Source: Deltaproteobacteria bacterium
GTDB lineage: Bacteria; Desulfobacterota; Dissulfuribacteria; Dissulfuribacterales; QOAL01
Length of the DNA stretch: 5,873 nt
Direction of reading: 5' to 3'
Assembly: GCA_026988585.1 (NCBI GenBank)
Contig: JALSKY010000252.1
Coordinates: 1 to 5,873, forward strand
Position numbers and translations under genes: made by a program. Of this stretch, positions 5,729-5,873 are shown piece by piece. Positions within the stretch are counted from its first letter, which is position 1. Each line of letters begins with the position of its first letter. The notes beneath the pieces are model-generated. The model did no database searches and was not told the DNA's origin. It saw nothing but the letters and a program-made list of their open reading frames with translations.

Positions 5729-5873
5729 CTATGTCATCTCAGCCAGTTTGACCAGCCGTTCATATTCTGCGTCAACCCGGCGCTGGATGTATTGGATCTC
5801 TTCCTCGCCGAGATGCCTGAAACGGCGCTGTCCCTTCAGGTATTCGGTGACAGGCTTGGGTTTGTTTATCTTC
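5729..5873 (-). CDS. 2-oxoacid:ferredoxin oxidoreductase beta subunit, C-terminal tail (5' end cut by window edge)
   Basis: Only the last 47 codons and the TAG stop (5731-5729) are visible; the frame is open to the right edge from 5872. The tail begins with KPKPVTEYLK, then GQRRFRHLGEEEIQYIQRRV and a charged helix ending in ERLVKLAEMT. The pattern PVxEYLKxQxRFRHL followed by EEEI and a charged helix is what I recognise from the C-terminus of the thiamine-diphosphate beta subunit of pyruvate or 2-ketoisovalerate:ferredoxin oxidoreductases (PorB/VorB type). These cytoplasmic enzymes convert a 2-oxoacid and CoA to acyl-CoA with reduced ferredoxin and are common in anaerobes. The catalytic part is outside the window, so the substrate cannot be told and no symbol is given. 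An intrinsic terminator follows at once. Confidence 0.7.
   Translation of the reverse strand, partial: KINKPKPVTEYLKGQRRFRHLGEEEIQYIQRRVDAEYERLVKLAEMT

Noticed and set aside
5747..5775. TTGACG in the tail of the upstream gene as a -35 element for pyrB
   Set aside because: At 17-base spacing the -10 hexamer would be GTCAAA, which matches TATAAT poorly, and the resulting transcript would still have to pass the terminator.
1..5873. Possible mobile element, CRISPR array, toxin-antitoxin or defence system
   Set aside because: No terminal inverted repeats, transposase-like sequence, regularly spaced repeats or unexplained open frames were found; nearly all bases fall in housekeeping or flagellar genes.

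Overview
All supported genes in this window are on the minus strand and read from right to left. The content is a conserved chromosomal segment from a Gram-negative, motile and probably anaerobic bacterium. The Gram-negative call comes from FlgA and FlgH, which serve the P and L rings and exist only in flagella that cross an outer membrane. The anaerobe call is weaker. It rests on a C-terminal tail that looks like the beta subunit of a 2-oxoacid:ferredoxin oxidoreductase, and on the flgF-flgG-flgA-flgH order under a sigma-54 promoter. Together these suggest a Desulfobacterota-like (former Deltaproteobacteria) organism, such as a sulfate reducer or syntroph; this is inference from gene families and gene order.

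The layout, in transcription order from the right edge, has four parts. (1) The last 47 codons of the oxidoreductase beta subunit end at 5729, and a strong intrinsic terminator follows at once (5689-5720). (2) pyrB (aspartate carbamoyltransferase) starts at 5668, only 20 bases after the terminator U-tract, and overlaps pyrC (dihydroorotase) by 4 bases; together they carry out steps 2 and 3 of UMP synthesis. (3) A 258-base gap (3150-3407) has no gene but carries a near-consensus sigma-54 promoter (3177-3192), a perfect Shine-Dalgarno sequence and two inverted repeats that could bind an activator. (4) The flagellar rod/ring operon flgF-flgG-flgA-flgH follows and runs off the left edge, with only the last few FlgH residues missing.

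The flagellar genes work together. FlgF and FlgG are proximal and distal rod subunits exported by the flagellar type III apparatus. FlgA is the periplasmic chaperone for P-ring assembly, and FlgH is the outer-membrane L-ring lipoprotein through which the FlgG rod turns. The P-ring gene flgI would be expected just beyond the left edge.

I see no mobile element, CRISPR array, RNA gene, defence system or undescribed protein family here. The items most worth a second look are regulatory: the sigma-54 promoter with its very short leader, and the terminator with a competing hairpin directly in front of pyrB, which resembles an attenuator.
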